A stretch of 64,000 nucleotides of DNA from a bacterium (GCA_021805775.1 JAJZED010000003.1:1-64000); one strand, 5' to 3'; positions 1 to 9,732 are shown, numbered from the stretch's first letter. The notes: a model not told the origin generated them from the sequence alone. Numbers and translations are program-made.

Positions 1-95
1 ACATCGCCATCTGGTACAATCGTTTACGGACCCACTCGGCGCTCGGTTATCTGAGCCCCGAACGATACGAGTCGCAGCTGCCGATTGCAGTATAG
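1..95 (+). CDS. IS3-family transposase, C-terminal fragment
   Basis: Reading from base 3 gives about 30 codons ending in TAG at 93-95. The residues NRLRTHSALGYLSPERYE match the conserved C-terminal signature of the DDE integrase (OrfB) of IS3-family elements (N-R-x-R-x-H-S-A-L-G-Y-x-S-P). The catalytic core is upstream of the window. Whether the element is intact cannot be judged. The gene reads toward the HNH nuclease, so read-through transcription into that gene is possible. Confidence 0.85.
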   Translation, partial: IAIWYNRLRTHSALGYLSPERYESQLPIAV

Positions 96-99
96 TCAC

Positions 100-1008
100 A
101 TGTCCGGAAAATCGGTACAGGCTCAAGATGCATCAAAGTCGACGACATATAAGCCAGCCCTGCTGAAAGCTATGGCGCGGCTCGCACATCGCGACAGTGG
201 ACTGAGCGTACCGCTCACAAACCTCGGTGAAGAGTTCGTACGGCTCTACTGGGATCAGACGGTGGTCTATCACCTTCGGCAGGCCGCCGTTTTAAGCAAA
301 GAAGCGACTGTGGTCAAATTGATTCGTGAGACGGCAATCGCGAAAGGCGTGCGAAAACTCGGAGATTTGCCGACGAGCGACCGAGAGCACCTTATTACGA
401 AGATGGCCAAACTTCTCACTGTGAGTGTGCTAGCCGCTTTTCATTCAAGTAAACCCAGCACGATGAGCGCCCTCTACACCTGGGATAAAGCAGAAAAGCG
501 CGTCGTGTTCTCGCCGGGATCGCATGCATTCCTTCGCGACAACGTGCTCGCCGTCGAACTTATTGCAAATTACCATTGGGCGGCATACCTGGAAGGCTGC
601 AACCGACTGGCACCCCGAATCATCCAAAAAGTAAGCCGAGAGGCCGTCCGCAGATCGTCACTCGCTCGGTATATGGCGTTGTTGATGCGCGACGGTGAAT
701 TTGAGTGCTTTTATTGCGGGCGACGCGACCGCGACGAGCGCGGCATACAGGTTGACCACGTGATCCCTTGGAGCTTCCTTCTTGAAGACCCAAGCTGGGA
801 TCTCGTTCTTGCCTGCCGGGTTTGTAATGCCCGAAAGTCCGATTGGCTTCCCGCCTATGAGTATATTGAGAAACTCAAACGTCGAAACCACGCTTTTAAG
901 ATGATCTCCGGAAATGCAAGTCTACTCGTTACGGAACCCGATATAGACCGCTTCTATAACGCGGCGATCTCAGTTGAGTGGCCCGGCTTCTGGACACCGG
1001 GAGCATAG
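100..1008 (+). CDS. HNH endonuclease domain protein, 5' end at IS junction
   Basis: About 302 residues. The C-terminal third carries a zinc-supported HNH nuclease fold: CFYC, then VDHVIPWS with the metal-binding D-H pair, then CRVCNARKSD. The N-terminal part is helical and begins TYKPALLKA, an opening I associate with orphan HNH nucleases of restriction or defence type; the target is unknown. The first available ATG (100) lies at the IS3 end, and the next ~14 codons are encoded by the IS terminal repeat. The native start was therefore probably lost or replaced, though the recognisable family sequence is nearly complete. A defence role is an inference from the family and the mobile context. 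Confidence 0.7.
   Translation: MSGKSVQAQDASKSTTYKPALLKAMARLAHRDSGLSVPLTNLGEEFVRLYWDQTVVYHLRQAAVLSKEATVVKLIRETAIAKGVRKLGDLPTSDREHLITKMAKLLTVSVLAAFHSSKPSTMSALYTWDKAEKRVVFSPGSHAFLRDNVLAVELIANYHWAAYLEGCNRLAPRIIQKVSREAVRRSSLARYMALLMRDGEFECFYCGRRDRDERGIQVDHVIPWSFLLEDPSWDLVLACRVCNARKSDWLPAYEYIEKLKRRNHAFKMISGNASLLVTEPDIDRFYNAAISVEWPGFWTPGA
101..125 (+). repeat. Putative right terminal inverted repeat of the IS3 element
   Basis: Six bases after the transposase stop lies a 25-base stretch beginning TGTCCGG and ending GGCTCA, the form and position expected for an IS3 right inverted repeat. The partner repeat is off the window, so the assignment rests on position and resemblance only. Confidence 0.55.
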
Positions 1009-1523
1009 CTCCGTAACTGTCCCGCAATAGTGCGGCTAGTCGTTCGCTCACGGACCATTATAAACGCACCGCCTAACCTCGCACTCGGTTTCCCAGTTCG
1101 GGGTTCGCTAGGTTTCGGAACATTTCGCATCCGGGCAGCGATGATTTGCGATAATTGCATGAAGCGTACGTTATCGTGGGCGGCCTTCGCATCCCGAGCC
1201 AGCGCTATATCGTTTCGCTATTTACCGCAGTGGCTTTCCATAACTTACGCTTTTTATTACAGGCAATTCCCAACAATATTATGAATTCGATTCATGGAGT
1301 TTTTATATTCTAGGGAGTTATTCTGCACGATCGCGATGGAGGGCCTATGGCGTGCAGCGCGCCTCTCGCGGTAATACGCGATATACGCTCGCGGGAATTC
1401 TGGCGAAATCGAATATTTCAAGCGGCTTCCAAAGCAGTCACCGATTGCCTGGACGTAGGCGATGGGAACCTCGCTAAACCAAATTTCGAACTACGCGATG
1501 CTCGCAACCCCCCGCCCGCCGCC
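1009..1523. other. Non-coding stretch between HNH gene and aldo/keto reductase
   Basis: About 515 bases. Short open frames here show no recognisable protein and no convincing ribosome-binding site. Around 1250-1330 the composition becomes A/T-rich, unlike the rest of the window. I see no tRNA, strong terminator or repeat. With the neighbouring IS end, this may be remnant sequence from past insertions. Confidence 0.4.
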
Positions 1524-2626
<1,103 letters not shown>

Positions 2627-2651
2627 ATACCCTAAGCAGGGAGGTTCATCG

Positions 2652-2945
2652 ATGGCCATAGCGCGTGCGGCCCCGGGTAGCAAAGAGGTGCGGTTTAACG
2701 CTCGTTTGTCTGAGAAGCAGAAGGCTCTTCTCCAGAGAGCCGCCGATCTCAAAGGGATATCACTCTCCGATTTCATCCTTGGGACGGCCCAGGATGAAGC
2801 TCTTCGCGTCATCGAAGCTCACGAGATCGTTCGGCTTTCACGGCGTGACGGCGTTGCGTTTCTCCTTGCTTTAGAGAATCCGCCGACCGCACGAGCAGAC
2901 GTGGTGAAACGCTTTAGCAAAGCGAGAAAACACCGCGCTCGGTGA
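2652..2945 (+). CDS. TacA-like antitoxin, DUF1778 ribbon-helix-helix
   Basis: 97 residues. The N-terminal VRFNARLSEKQKALLQRAAD and ISLSDFILGTAQDEA are typical of DUF1778 antitoxins: a ribbon-helix-helix DNA-binding arm followed by a helix that wraps the toxin. The start at 2652 follows GGGAGG at 2639-2644. The last codons overlap the toxin start as GTGA. In TacAT systems the antitoxin neutralises the acetyltransferase, and the complex represses the promoter. The C-terminal FSKARKHRAR is strongly basic. Confidence 0.85.
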   Translation: MAIARAAPGSKEVRFNARLSEKQKALLQRAADLKGISLSDFILGTAQDEALRVIEAHEIVRLSRRDGVAFLLALENPPTARADVVKRFSKARKHRAR

Positions 2946-3481
2946 TCGATGATTTAATCTTCGAACCGCTCGGCGAATCTCACGTGCGAGCGGATTTCAC
3001 CTGCTCCGGTGGCGATGGAATACTATTACAAACCTACCTCCGGGACGACGCGCGGGCTTTACGCGAACATCGCAGGCACGTTGCAGCCGTTCACGTCATG
3101 GTTCGCGCTTCCAATCCAGGCCGAATTTGCGGCTACTTCACACTCGCCAGTGCCACACTGGAACTCGAGGAGCTCCCGAAAACCGTTCGGCGCACTCTGC
3201 CGCGCTATCGGCCGATGCCTGCGCTAAAGCTTGGGCGCATGGCCGTCTCCGACGATTTTCGCGGGCACGATTTCGGTACGATTCTTATTGAAGAGGCATT
3301 CAGGATTTGTGTCAGGCTGCGTGCGTCCATCGGTTTCGTCGCATTACTTGTTGATGCCAAAACCGACGAGCTCGTGAAATACTACGAACAACGTGGTTTC
3401 ATGCACTTTCCTGAACGTCAACGTAGCCTCTACATCATGCAGGCGACCATGGCGCAGATCGTCGGCGACATCGGCGCGTAG
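2942..3481 (+). CDS. GNAT-family toxin, TacT-like tRNA acetyltransferase
   Basis: 179 residues from a GTG start that overlaps the antitoxin stop by four bases. The acetyl-CoA loop is RGHDFG, preceded by LGRMAVSDDF; the fold ends with KYYEQRGFMHF, whose Tyr is the usual catalytic residue of TacT/AtaT-type toxins. Known relatives acetylate charged aminoacyl-tRNA and block translation. Length, motif order and linkage to a DUF1778 antitoxin all support this. The amino acid specificity cannot be predicted. Confidence 0.85.
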   Translation: MIDDLIFEPLGESHVRADFTCSGGDGILLQTYLRDDARALREHRRHVAAVHVMVRASNPGRICGYFTLASATLELEELPKTVRRTLPRYRPMPALKLGRMAVSDDFRGHDFGTILIEEAFRICVRLRASIGFVALLVDAKTDELVKYYEQRGFMHFPERQRSLYIMQATMAQIVGDIGA

Positions 3482-3634
3482 CCGACCTCGCTCGCTCGCC
3501 TCCCAAGCCACAGGCACAGCGCGCCTCGACGAAGTTTTTGCGGCACCCTAACGATCGTCGCCGCCATGCCGGCAACGGTGTTGCCCCCCTACCGTCGCCT
3601 GCCGCCCGTACTCGCGCGGCCGTTTGCCGCGCGC
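3482..3634. other. Intergenic, nothing recognised
   Basis: About 150 GC-rich bases between the convergent toxin and glyoxalase-like genes. No clear hairpin with a T-run, repeat or RNA gene was seen. Confidence 0.4.
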
Positions 3635-4024
3635 CTACCGCCGCTTCGCCAACACGGAGAGCTCCCAACGATATCCGTCGGGATCGTGAAACCAGAGCCC
3701 CATATTCGGCGAGCCCGGCGCTTCGGGGCCGATCTCATCGCCTGGATCTTCAACGCGCACGTTGTTTTCTTTGAGCCATGCAAGCGCGCGGCGCAACGCC
3801 GCCATCGAGGGTAGATGAAACGAGATATGCCCGATCGTTCCCGGATGCGGCACGCCCTCGCTCAATACGATGGTGACGTTCGCGTTGGTAAGGCCGACGT
3901 AATCGGCGCCCTCGAAAATACGCTGCAGATCGAAGATGCGCTCCCACCAACGTGCGCTCGTTTGCGGATCTCGCACCGCGAGCCCGAAGTGCCCGACCGT
4001 CCCCAGAGCTATGCGTGCTTCCAT
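3635..4024 (-). CDS. Glyoxalase/VOC superfamily protein
   Basis: 129 residues, one VOC unit made of two beta-alpha-beta-beta-beta modules. The first begins GHFGLAVRDPQTSARWW; the second has GHISFHLPS and ends GLWFHDPDGYRWEL, the typical C-terminal metal-site strand (D-P-D-G-x-x-x-E). The family includes glyoxalase I, extradiol dioxygenases and fosfomycin-type resistance enzymes, so the reaction is open. It lies 61 bases downstream of cobU on the same strand and may be read with the cobalamin operon, though no cobalamin role is known for it. Confidence 0.8.
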   Translation of the reverse strand: MEARIALGTVGHFGLAVRDPQTSARWWERIFDLQRIFEGADYVGLTNANVTIVLSEGVPHPGTIGHISFHLPSMAALRRALAWLKENNVRVEDPGDEIGPEAPGSPNMGLWFHDPDGYRWELSVLAKRR

Positions 4025-4085
4025 CCCGCCATCTCTGCGCTCTCATAGCGCGAAAGCCTCCCCCGCGAGCGACCGCAACCGGCGT

Positions 4086-4643
4086 TTACGGAGGGTTCGG
4101 CCCTATCGGAATGCCGCGTTTCAGATCGAGTGCGTAGCCGGAGACGGCGAGATAGGCGGCGTCGGCGGCGCGAGCGATTTCCGCGTTGAGTCTCCCGAGC
4201 GCGTCGCGAAACGTACGCGCCGATGCATACTCCGGCACGATACCCCACCCCGTCTCTTCGCTCACGACGATCGTCGAACAGCGAGCCCCTGCAAACGCAG
4301 CAACCAACGCGCGTCCGCGTTCGTCGATTTCGTCGCCGCTCGAACGTTGCAGTTCGTCGGCAAGCCACGTGCCGAGCGAATCGACGAGCAGCAGATCGCC
4401 TTCTTCGTACGCCGCCAATACATCGGCGAGCGCTCGTCGCGGTTCGCAGGCCGTTTCGATGGTCGGCCACTCCGCCGGGCGTTCGCAGCGGTGGCGCGCG
4501 ATCCGGTCGCACCACTCCATATCGTCGGGATAGAGCGCTGCGGTGGCAACAAACGTCACGCGTTTCCCCGATGCTTTTGCGAATTGTAGTGCAAGGCGCG
4601 ATTTTCCCGATCGCACCGGGCCGGTAATAAACGTTAGCGCCAC
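4086..4643 (-). CDS. cobU: Bifunctional adenosylcobinamide kinase / guanylyltransferase
   Basis: 185 residues. It phosphorylates adenosylcobinamide and then attaches GMP to give AdoCbi-GDP. A P-loop GPVRSGKS occupies residues 8-15; the guanylylated-His region is DRIARHRCERP (His51); VDSLGTWL and VSEETGWGIVPE are further family signatures. The start is GTG at 4643, set by the need to keep the P-loop strand, and it overlaps the end of cobS by ten bases, which suggests translational coupling. It is the last cobalamin gene of the operon. Length is normal for CobU. Confidence 0.93.
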   Translation of the reverse strand: MALTFITGPVRSGKSRLALQFAKASGKRVTFVATAALYPDDMEWCDRIARHRCERPAEWPTIETACEPRRALADVLAAYEEGDLLLVDSLGTWLADELQRSSGDEIDERGRALVAAFAGARCSTIVVSEETGWGIVPEYASARTFRDALGRLNAEIARAADAAYLAVSGYALDLKRGIPIGPNPP

Positions 4644-5383
4644 GGCAGCAACGCGATCGCCATCAGCAACGCGACCTCCACCAGCACGATCGCTGCACCG
4701 TACACGTCGCCGGTAACGAGACCATCGAGTCGGCGCGAGCACGCCCACGCAATTGCCGCCGATAAGACGAACGCCGCGGGTAGCAGCAACAGCGCCCACG
4801 GCGAGAGCATCGCCGCGAGCGATACGGCGCCGATCGCAAGAGCGATAAAGGCCGCCATCTCGGCCGGCGAATCGAAGCTGCGTGAAGTCGAGTCGGCGTA
4901 GGCGTAACGAAAGAGCCTCAACAACGGCACCGCTGCCAGGCGTGCGAGCGAACCGCTCAACGCCAGCGCTAAAAGGAGTTTCCCGGGGGCGATGCTCTGC
5001 AGCGCGGCAACCCAAAGGAGCGCGAGCAGCACCATCCCCACTACCGCGAAGGTTCCGTGCCGTGGGTCTTTGAGAATTTCGAGACGTCGCCGCGCCGGAA
5101 CGCTCGCCAACACGCCGTCGCAGCAATCGAGAAAACCGTCGATATGAATCGCGCCGCTCAACAGCACCATCGCCGCAAAAGCGACGAGCGCGGGCCAGGG
5201 CTCTGCCGTCCATCGCGCAACGATCGACCCGGCTACTCCGCTCGCCGCACCGATGCCGGCACCCACGAGCGGTAGCATGACGATCGCGAATCCATCGGGC
5301 GGTGCAGCATCGGCGCGGCCGAACGGAATCACGCTGAAGTAACGGAACGCGCTCGCCGTCGCCCGAGCGCTACGTTTTAGGAT
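4634..5383 (-). CDS. cobS: Adenosylcobinamide-GDP ribazoletransferase
   Basis: Integral membrane enzyme joining AdoCbi-GDP with alpha-ribazole to form adenosylcobalamin. The signatures are GAIHIDGFLDCCDGV, the Asp-rich cytoplasmic motif, and LEILKDPRHGTFAVVG; several hydrophobic helices follow. No ATG, GTG or TTG precedes the first helix. An ATC at 5383 lies seven bases after GAGGAGG, in frame, and gives 249 residues starting ILKRSARATASAFRYFS, the expected N-terminus. The first conventional start is GTG at 5332, which would cut into helix 1 and has no ribosome-binding site. Identity is certain; the AUC start is an inference. Confidence 0.9.
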   Translation of the reverse strand: MLKRSARATASAFRYFSVIPFGRADAAPPDGFAIVMLPLVGAGIGAASGVAGSIVARWTAEPWPALVAFAAMVLLSGAIHIDGFLDCCDGVLASVPARRRLEILKDPRHGTFAVVGMVLLALLWVAALQSIAPGKLLLALALSGSLARLAAVPLLRLFRYAYADSTSRSFDSPAEMAAFIALAIGAVSLAAMLSPWALLLLPAAFVLSAAIAWACSRRLDGLVTGDVYGAAIVLVEVALLMAIALLPWR

Positions 5384-6441
5384 AGCGCGGCCTCCTCGTG
5401 CGCCGTTGCAACCCCCGCTTCGGCGAAGGTCTTCATCTCGCGAATCATGCGCGCCGCAGCCTCGATCAACGGTAGCGCCAACGCCGCACCGCTTCCTTCG
5501 CCTAACCGCAAATCTAAATCGAGCAGCGGCCGCAAACCGAGCACCTCCAGCGCGACGGCATGTCCGCGCTCTCGCGAGCGATGCGCGGCGACAAAGTAGC
5601 CGGTAACGTTGGGCGCGATGCGCGCGGCGAGCAGTGCCGCCGCCGCGACGATAAATCCGTCTAACACCACCGGTATTCGCGCCTCGGCAGCGGCGAGCAT
5701 CGCCCCCGCCAACCCGAGAATCTCGAAACCGCCGACTTCGCGCGCGCAGGCGCGCCAGTCGTTTCGATCGCAACGCGCCGCGCCGGTCCGAACGGCTGCG
5801 AGTTTGCGCGCGTAGGTTGCATCGTCGATGCCGGTACCGCGCCCGACGATATCCTCGGCATCGGCACCGGTAAGCGCGCAGATCAACGCGGCCGCACTCG
5901 TCGTGTTTCCAATTCCCATCTCGCCGAGCGCGAGCGCATCGACGGATCCGCGTTCGCGCACGCGCATAAACGCCGTTACGCCGGCTTCGAGCGCGGCATC
6001 TGCTTGTTTATCGCTCATCGCCGGTTCGCGGACAAAGTTCCGCGTACCCTTTGCTACGCAGAGATCGAAGAGCCGCTCGTGCGTCGGTAGCGACGAAGCA
6101 ACGCCGAAGTTTGCCACGAAAAGTTCGGCATCGACGGCACGCGCGAAGGCATTGATCGCGGCCATCTCTGCAAGGAAAGCGCCAACCATCTGCGGCGTCA
6201 CCTCGCTTGGATACGCACTGACGCCCTCCGCCGTGACGCCGTGGTCGCCCGCCCCGATAAGTACCACGCGGCGCTCGTAGGTCCCCGAGAGCATGGGATC
6301 TCCGGCGATGGCAGCGAGCTGCTCTGCAAGTTCTTCGATACGCCCCAAACTGTGCAACGGTTTCGTGAGATTATCGATCCGCTCGCGTGCCAACTTCGCG
6401 GCTCGCGCATCGACTGAAGCGACGGAATATAACTGAGACAT
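5377..6441 (-). CDS. cobT: Nicotinate-nucleotide-dimethylbenzimidazole phosphoribosyltransferase
   Basis: 354 residues. It transfers phosphoribose from nicotinate mononucleotide to 5,6-dimethylbenzimidazole, making alpha-ribazole phosphate. Visible signatures are GAGDHGVTAEGVSAYP near residue 68, GEMGIGNTTSAAAL in the middle, and the C-terminal LGEGSGAALALPL with the catalytic Glu. Length matches the family. It begins 12 bases after bluB, whose product is its substrate base, and its last codons carry the ribosome-binding site of cobS. Confidence 0.96.
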   Translation of the reverse strand: MSQLYSVASVDARAAKLARERIDNLTKPLHSLGRIEELAEQLAAIAGDPMLSGTYERRVVLIGAGDHGVTAEGVSAYPSEVTPQMVGAFLAEMAAINAFARAVDAELFVANFGVASSLPTHERLFDLCVAKGTRNFVREPAMSDKQADAALEAGVTAFMRVRERGSVDALALGEMGIGNTTSAAALICALTGADAEDIVGRGTGIDDATYARKLAAVRTGAARCDRNDWRACAREVGGFEILGLAGAMLAAAEARIPVVLDGFIVAAAALLAARIAPNVTGYFVAAHRSRERGHAVALEVLGLRPLLDLDLRLGEGSGAALALPLIEAAARMIREMKTFAEAGVATAHEEAALS

Positions 6442-6453
6442 ATCAGGCCTTTC

Positions 6454-7095
6454 TTAACGAATCGTGAGTTCGGTGGAGCGAGCATCGAATTTTTCCCAAC
6501 CCGCACGCAACAGTTCGGGCGTTTTTTCGTATCCGGCCGGATACCCCAAGCAGAGATATGCGATAAAGCGCCAACCATCGGGAACGTCGAGCGCGCGTTC
6601 GACCTCGCGCGGATCGAGAATCGATACCCAGCCAAGGCCGATACCGCGCGCGCGCGCCGCGAGCCACAGCGTATAGATCGCCATCGTGGTCGAATAGGCG
6701 AGCGTCTCGGGCATCGTTTTGGAGCCCAGTCCCTTTCCGGTATCGGTGGCGGCATCGCAAAACACCGCAAGATGCACCGGCGCCTCGCGGAAACCGGCGA
6801 GTTTCAACTGCGCGTAGAGGGCGGCACGTTCGCCTTCGTAACTCGCTAATGCGTCGGCACTAGCGCGCTGAAACGAACCATGTATCGCTTCGCGTCGCTC
6901 GGCAGAATCCACCCGAACGAAGCGCCACGGCTGCGAAAAGCCGACCGAAGGGCTCAAGCGCGTTAGCGCCACCAACTCCGTTACGACGGTATCGGGCACC
7001 GGATCGGTCTTAAAATGGCGTACGTCGCGGCGCGATTCGAGAAGCTCGTGGAATTGCAGTTGAAACGATTCGTCAAAGACATCGGGTACGTTCAT
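6454..7095 (-). CDS. bluB: 5,6-dimethylbenzimidazole synthase
   Basis: 213 residues. A flavin-destructase of the nitroreductase fold that cuts reduced FMN with oxygen to make the lower ligand of vitamin B12. RRDVRHFKTDPV at the N-terminus, the SPSVGFSQPWRFVRV FMN-binding stretch and GLGWVSILDPREVERAL are characteristic of BluB rather than general nitroreductases. It sits directly upstream of cobT. Its presence means lower-ligand synthesis is oxygen-dependent in this organism. Confidence 0.93.
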   Translation of the reverse strand: MNVPDVFDESFQLQFHELLESRRDVRHFKTDPVPDTVVTELVALTRLSPSVGFSQPWRFVRVDSAERREAIHGSFQRASADALASYEGERAALYAQLKLAGFREAPVHLAVFCDAATDTGKGLGSKTMPETLAYSTTMAIYTLWLAARARGIGLGWVSILDPREVERALDVPDGWRFIAYLCLGYPAGYEKTPELLRAGWEKFDARSTELTIR

Positions 7096-7098
7096 GTG

Positions 7099-8214
7099 TT
7101 ATTCTCCCTTTTTCGATATCGAACGAAACGCTTGCACGATACGTTCGTTGTTTTTGCTTGTTTTAATGCCGACGCGCACGAAGTTACGATCGGCTAAACC
7201 GTCGTAGTCTCCACAATCGCGCACGACTATCCCCCACGATCGCACCAGGCGCTCGCAAACGAGTTCCCGCGCACCCCATGAGTCGGGTAATTCGAGCAAT
7301 AAAAAATTCGCCGCCGACGGCACCACGCGCACCCCAATCTCTCGAAGGCTCCGTACGAAGTCATTTTTCGATGCGGCATTACCCGCTAAGCTTTTTTTTT
7401 CAAATAACGGATCGGATATCGCCAGAACGGCTGCGTTGAGTGCGATGGTGCTAACGGGCCACGATGGCAACAACGCTTCGACGTTCCGTACTATCTGCGG
7501 CGTCGCCACCGCATAGCCGACGCGCATCGCCGGCATTCCATAAAATTTCGTCAGCGAGCGCAACACGATGAGGTTATCGAAGTTTACGGCTTCGGCGGCA
7601 AGCGACTCTCGCGGAGCGTAGTCTATAAACGCTTCGTCGAGCAGAAGCATACATTGCACGGCCGACGCGGCACGGACGATTTCGAGCAGCGGCTCGCGCT
7701 TGCAAAGCGCGCCCGATGGGTTGTGTGGGTTGGTGAGGATCAGCACGCCGGGGCGTACGCGAAGTAACTCGTCGATCGTTCGCCGCACGTCGAGGCGGAA
7801 ATCCTCCGCGCTTGCAAGTGCGATCGGCTTCCACGTATGCCCGCTCGCAACGATAGCGCGGCGGTACTCACTAAATGCCGGCACTGGAACGAGGCAACAG
7901 GTGGGCGCAAGGGAGCGCAACGCGGCATCGATCAATGCTGCGCTCCCGTTGGCGACGACGATCGCTCCGCGCGGTACGTTATACCGCTCGCTGAGGGCAC
8001 GTTTGAGAGGCGCGGCATCCCGATCGGGGTACGACGCGAGCGCGCGTGCGAGCGCGTCGCGGTCGGCGAGCAATTCGAGCACCGCCGGGGGAGCCCCGCA
8101 TGGGTTCACATTGACGCTGAAATCCAGCAGTTCCATCGCATTCACGCCATAACGCATCGCAATGCGCTCGATATCGCCGCCGTGCGCGGGAAAAGAAAAC
8201 TCAATGGAAGGCAT
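7099..8214 (-). CDS. cobD: L-threonine-O-3-phosphate decarboxylase, PLP-dependent
   Basis: 371 residues, class I/II aminotransferase fold. It makes (R)-1-aminopropan-2-ol phosphate, the linker attached by CbiB. The PLP motifs are LTNPHNPSG, LLLDEAFIDYAP and the Schiff-base Lys in RSLTKFYGMPAMRVGY. The protein resembles histidinol-phosphate aminotransferase, so sequence alone is ambiguous. Its position between cbiB and bluB, and the N-terminal PAHGGDIERIAMRYG typical of cobalamin-linked members, decide the call. It overlaps the end of cbiB by 14 bases. Confidence 0.9.
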   Translation of the reverse strand: MPSIEFSFPAHGGDIERIAMRYGVNAMELLDFSVNVNPCGAPPAVLELLADRDALARALASYPDRDAAPLKRALSERYNVPRGAIVVANGSAALIDAALRSLAPTCCLVPVPAFSEYRRAIVASGHTWKPIALASAEDFRLDVRRTIDELLRVRPGVLILTNPHNPSGALCKREPLLEIVRAASAVQCMLLLDEAFIDYAPRESLAAEAVNFDNLIVLRSLTKFYGMPAMRVGYAVATPQIVRNVEALLPSWPVSTIALNAAVLAISDPLFEKKSLAGNAASKNDFVRSLREIGVRVVPSAANFLLLELPDSWGARELVCERLVRSWGIVVRDCGDYDGLADRNFVRVGIKTSKNNERIVQAFRSISKKGE

Positions 8215-9172
8215 CGCGCGCTTTCAAAAGTGCCAGCGCAGTGCCGGCAATCAGGGCGGCAGCGAGACAGATGAGGTTGCGCGCACGCCGCACGTCCTGT
8301 GAATTCGGTACGCGAAATTCGGGGCCGAGGAACGGAGCCGTCACCTTCTCGCCGCCGTAGGTGTTGCTGCCTCCGAGCCGCACGCCTAACGCGCCCGCTA
8401 TCGCCGCCTCGGGCCACCCGGCGTTCGGGCTGCGATGCAGGCGCGAATCGCGCATGCAGATTTGTAGACTCTGGGACGACCTGCCGAGGGCGAGGCTCGA
8501 GGCAGCAATAATCGCAAGCGCGCTCAAGCGCGCGGGGACGAAGTTCGCTGCGTCGTCGAAACGCGCGGCGAACCAACCGAAGGCTCGATAGGGCGCTTCC
8601 TTGTGCCCGATCATTGAATCGAGCGTGTTCGTCGATTTGTATGCCAACGCTAGCGGAGCGCCGCCTACGATCAGGTAACAGAGCGGCGCAACGATGCCGT
8701 CGCAAAAGCTCTCCGCGAGTGTCTCGATCGTTGCGCGCGCGATCTCCGATTCGTTCAAGTTTTGGGTATCGCGCCCGACGATTCGCGCGAGCCGTTCGCG
8801 CGCTCGCGGCACATCGCCGACGACGAGCGAAAGCTCCACCGATGCCGCTTCGTCGATAAGGCTCCGCCACGCCAAAGCACTCGCCGCAAGGATCGTCTCC
8901 AGCGCCGTCCCTACTCTTCCCGTTTTTTGTACGAGCGCTCGAGTAATACCGTAGCTCGCACCAACGATGGTGACTGTCGTCACGACCCCTGCGATGCGCC
9001 CCCATACGGGATCTTCGCGAATGTTGCAGTCTCTCGAGATGCGATCGCAAGCCGTAACGGCCGCTCCGATCGCTCGGACCGGGTGCGGCAGCCATAACGG
9101 ATCGCCGATTGCGAAATCGAGGGCGAGCGCCGTAGCAAGAACGTTGGTGCGAATCACCACGCACGCGACCAC
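8201..9172 (-). CDS. cbiB: Adenosylcobinamide-phosphate synthase
   Basis: 323 residues, polytopic membrane protein that attaches aminopropanol (phosphate) to cobyric acid. The N-terminal ALDFAIGDPLWLPHPVRAIG and the central NLNESEIARATIETLAESFCDGIVAP region are CbiB signatures, with LAYKSTNTLDSMIGHK after them. The start is a GTG at 9172 inside the end of pduO (19-base overlap); nearby GTG codons are alternatives. Together with cobD it allows entry from cobyric acid as well as from cobinamide. No corrin-ring synthesis genes are in the window. Confidence 0.94.
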   Translation of the reverse strand: MVACVVIRTNVLATALALDFAIGDPLWLPHPVRAIGAAVTACDRISRDCNIREDPVWGRIAGVVTTVTIVGASYGITRALVQKTGRVGTALETILAASALAWRSLIDEAASVELSLVVGDVPRARERLARIVGRDTQNLNESEIARATIETLAESFCDGIVAPLCYLIVGGAPLALAYKSTNTLDSMIGHKEAPYRAFGWFAARFDDAANFVPARLSALAIIAASSLALGRSSQSLQICMRDSRLHRSPNAGWPEAAIAGALGVRLGGSNTYGGEKVTAPFLGPEFRVPNSQDVRRARNLICLAAALIAGTALALLKARDAFH

Positions 9173-9732
9173 GGCGGCCCGGGATGCGCGTCGTCGCGTA
9201 AACGCGCATCGATGCCGTTGCGCGCTTCAACCACACGGGCGCAGAGCCACAAAACGTCGCTCAACCGATTGAGATATTCGAGAACCGTGGGCTGCACCAC
9301 GCCGCCGTTTGAAACGTAGCGCACCGTTGCGCGCTCCGCACGTCGGCAGATCGCTCGCGCGGCGTCAAAGGCCGCAGATTCTCTATATTCGCCGGGAAGA
9401 GACCAATCGCGCAGGACGTTCGGTTCGGCCTCGAATCGCTCCACCAATGCATCGAGGCGATGCACCATCTCCTTGCCGATAGCGGGTAGCGTTTTTTTAG
9501 CGGTCGGCTTGGTCGAGATGGCGGAGCCGATTGGGAAAAGTTCGCGTTGAATCGCGCGGACGATCCCACGAATTTCTTCGTCGCTACAGAGCGAGCGCGC
9601 AAGACCAATTATGGTATTGAGTTCGTCGATCGCACCGTAGGCTTCGACGCGCGCATCGGCTTTCGATATCTTTTCGCCGCCGCCCACGCGCGTCACGCCG
9701 GCGTCGCCTTTTCGGGTCGAGATCGAACTCAC
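9154..9732 (-). CDS. pduO: Cob(I)alamin adenosyltransferase, PduO type
   Basis: 192 residues. It transfers the adenosyl group of ATP to cob(I)alamin or cobinamide to give the coenzyme form. The ATP-binding N-terminus is TRKGDAGVTRVGGGEKISK, with the later signatures RAICRRAERATV and LEYLNRLSDVLW. It is the first gene after the cobalamin riboswitch, about 70 bases downstream of it, and overlaps cbiB. Length is typical for the PduO/CobO-II family. Confidence 0.95.
   Translation of the reverse strand: MSSISTRKGDAGVTRVGGGEKISKADARVEAYGAIDELNTIIGLARSLCSDEEIRGIVRAIQRELFPIGSAISTKPTAKKTLPAIGKEMVHRLDALVERFEAEPNVLRDWSLPGEYRESAAFDAARAICRRAERATVRYVSNGGVVQPTVLEYLNRLSDVLWLCARVVEARNGIDARLRDDAHPGPPWSRAW

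Larger units (their letters stand above)
1..125 (+). mobile_element. Right end of an IS3-family insertion sequence
   Basis: The window opens inside an IS3-like element. It holds the last codons of the transposase and, just after the stop, a terminal-repeat-like stretch at 101-125 that starts TGTCCGG and ends GGCTCA, as IS3-group right ends do. The left end lies outside the window, so element length and target duplication cannot be read. Its right boundary abuts, and may have displaced, the natural start of the HNH gene that follows. Confidence 0.75.
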
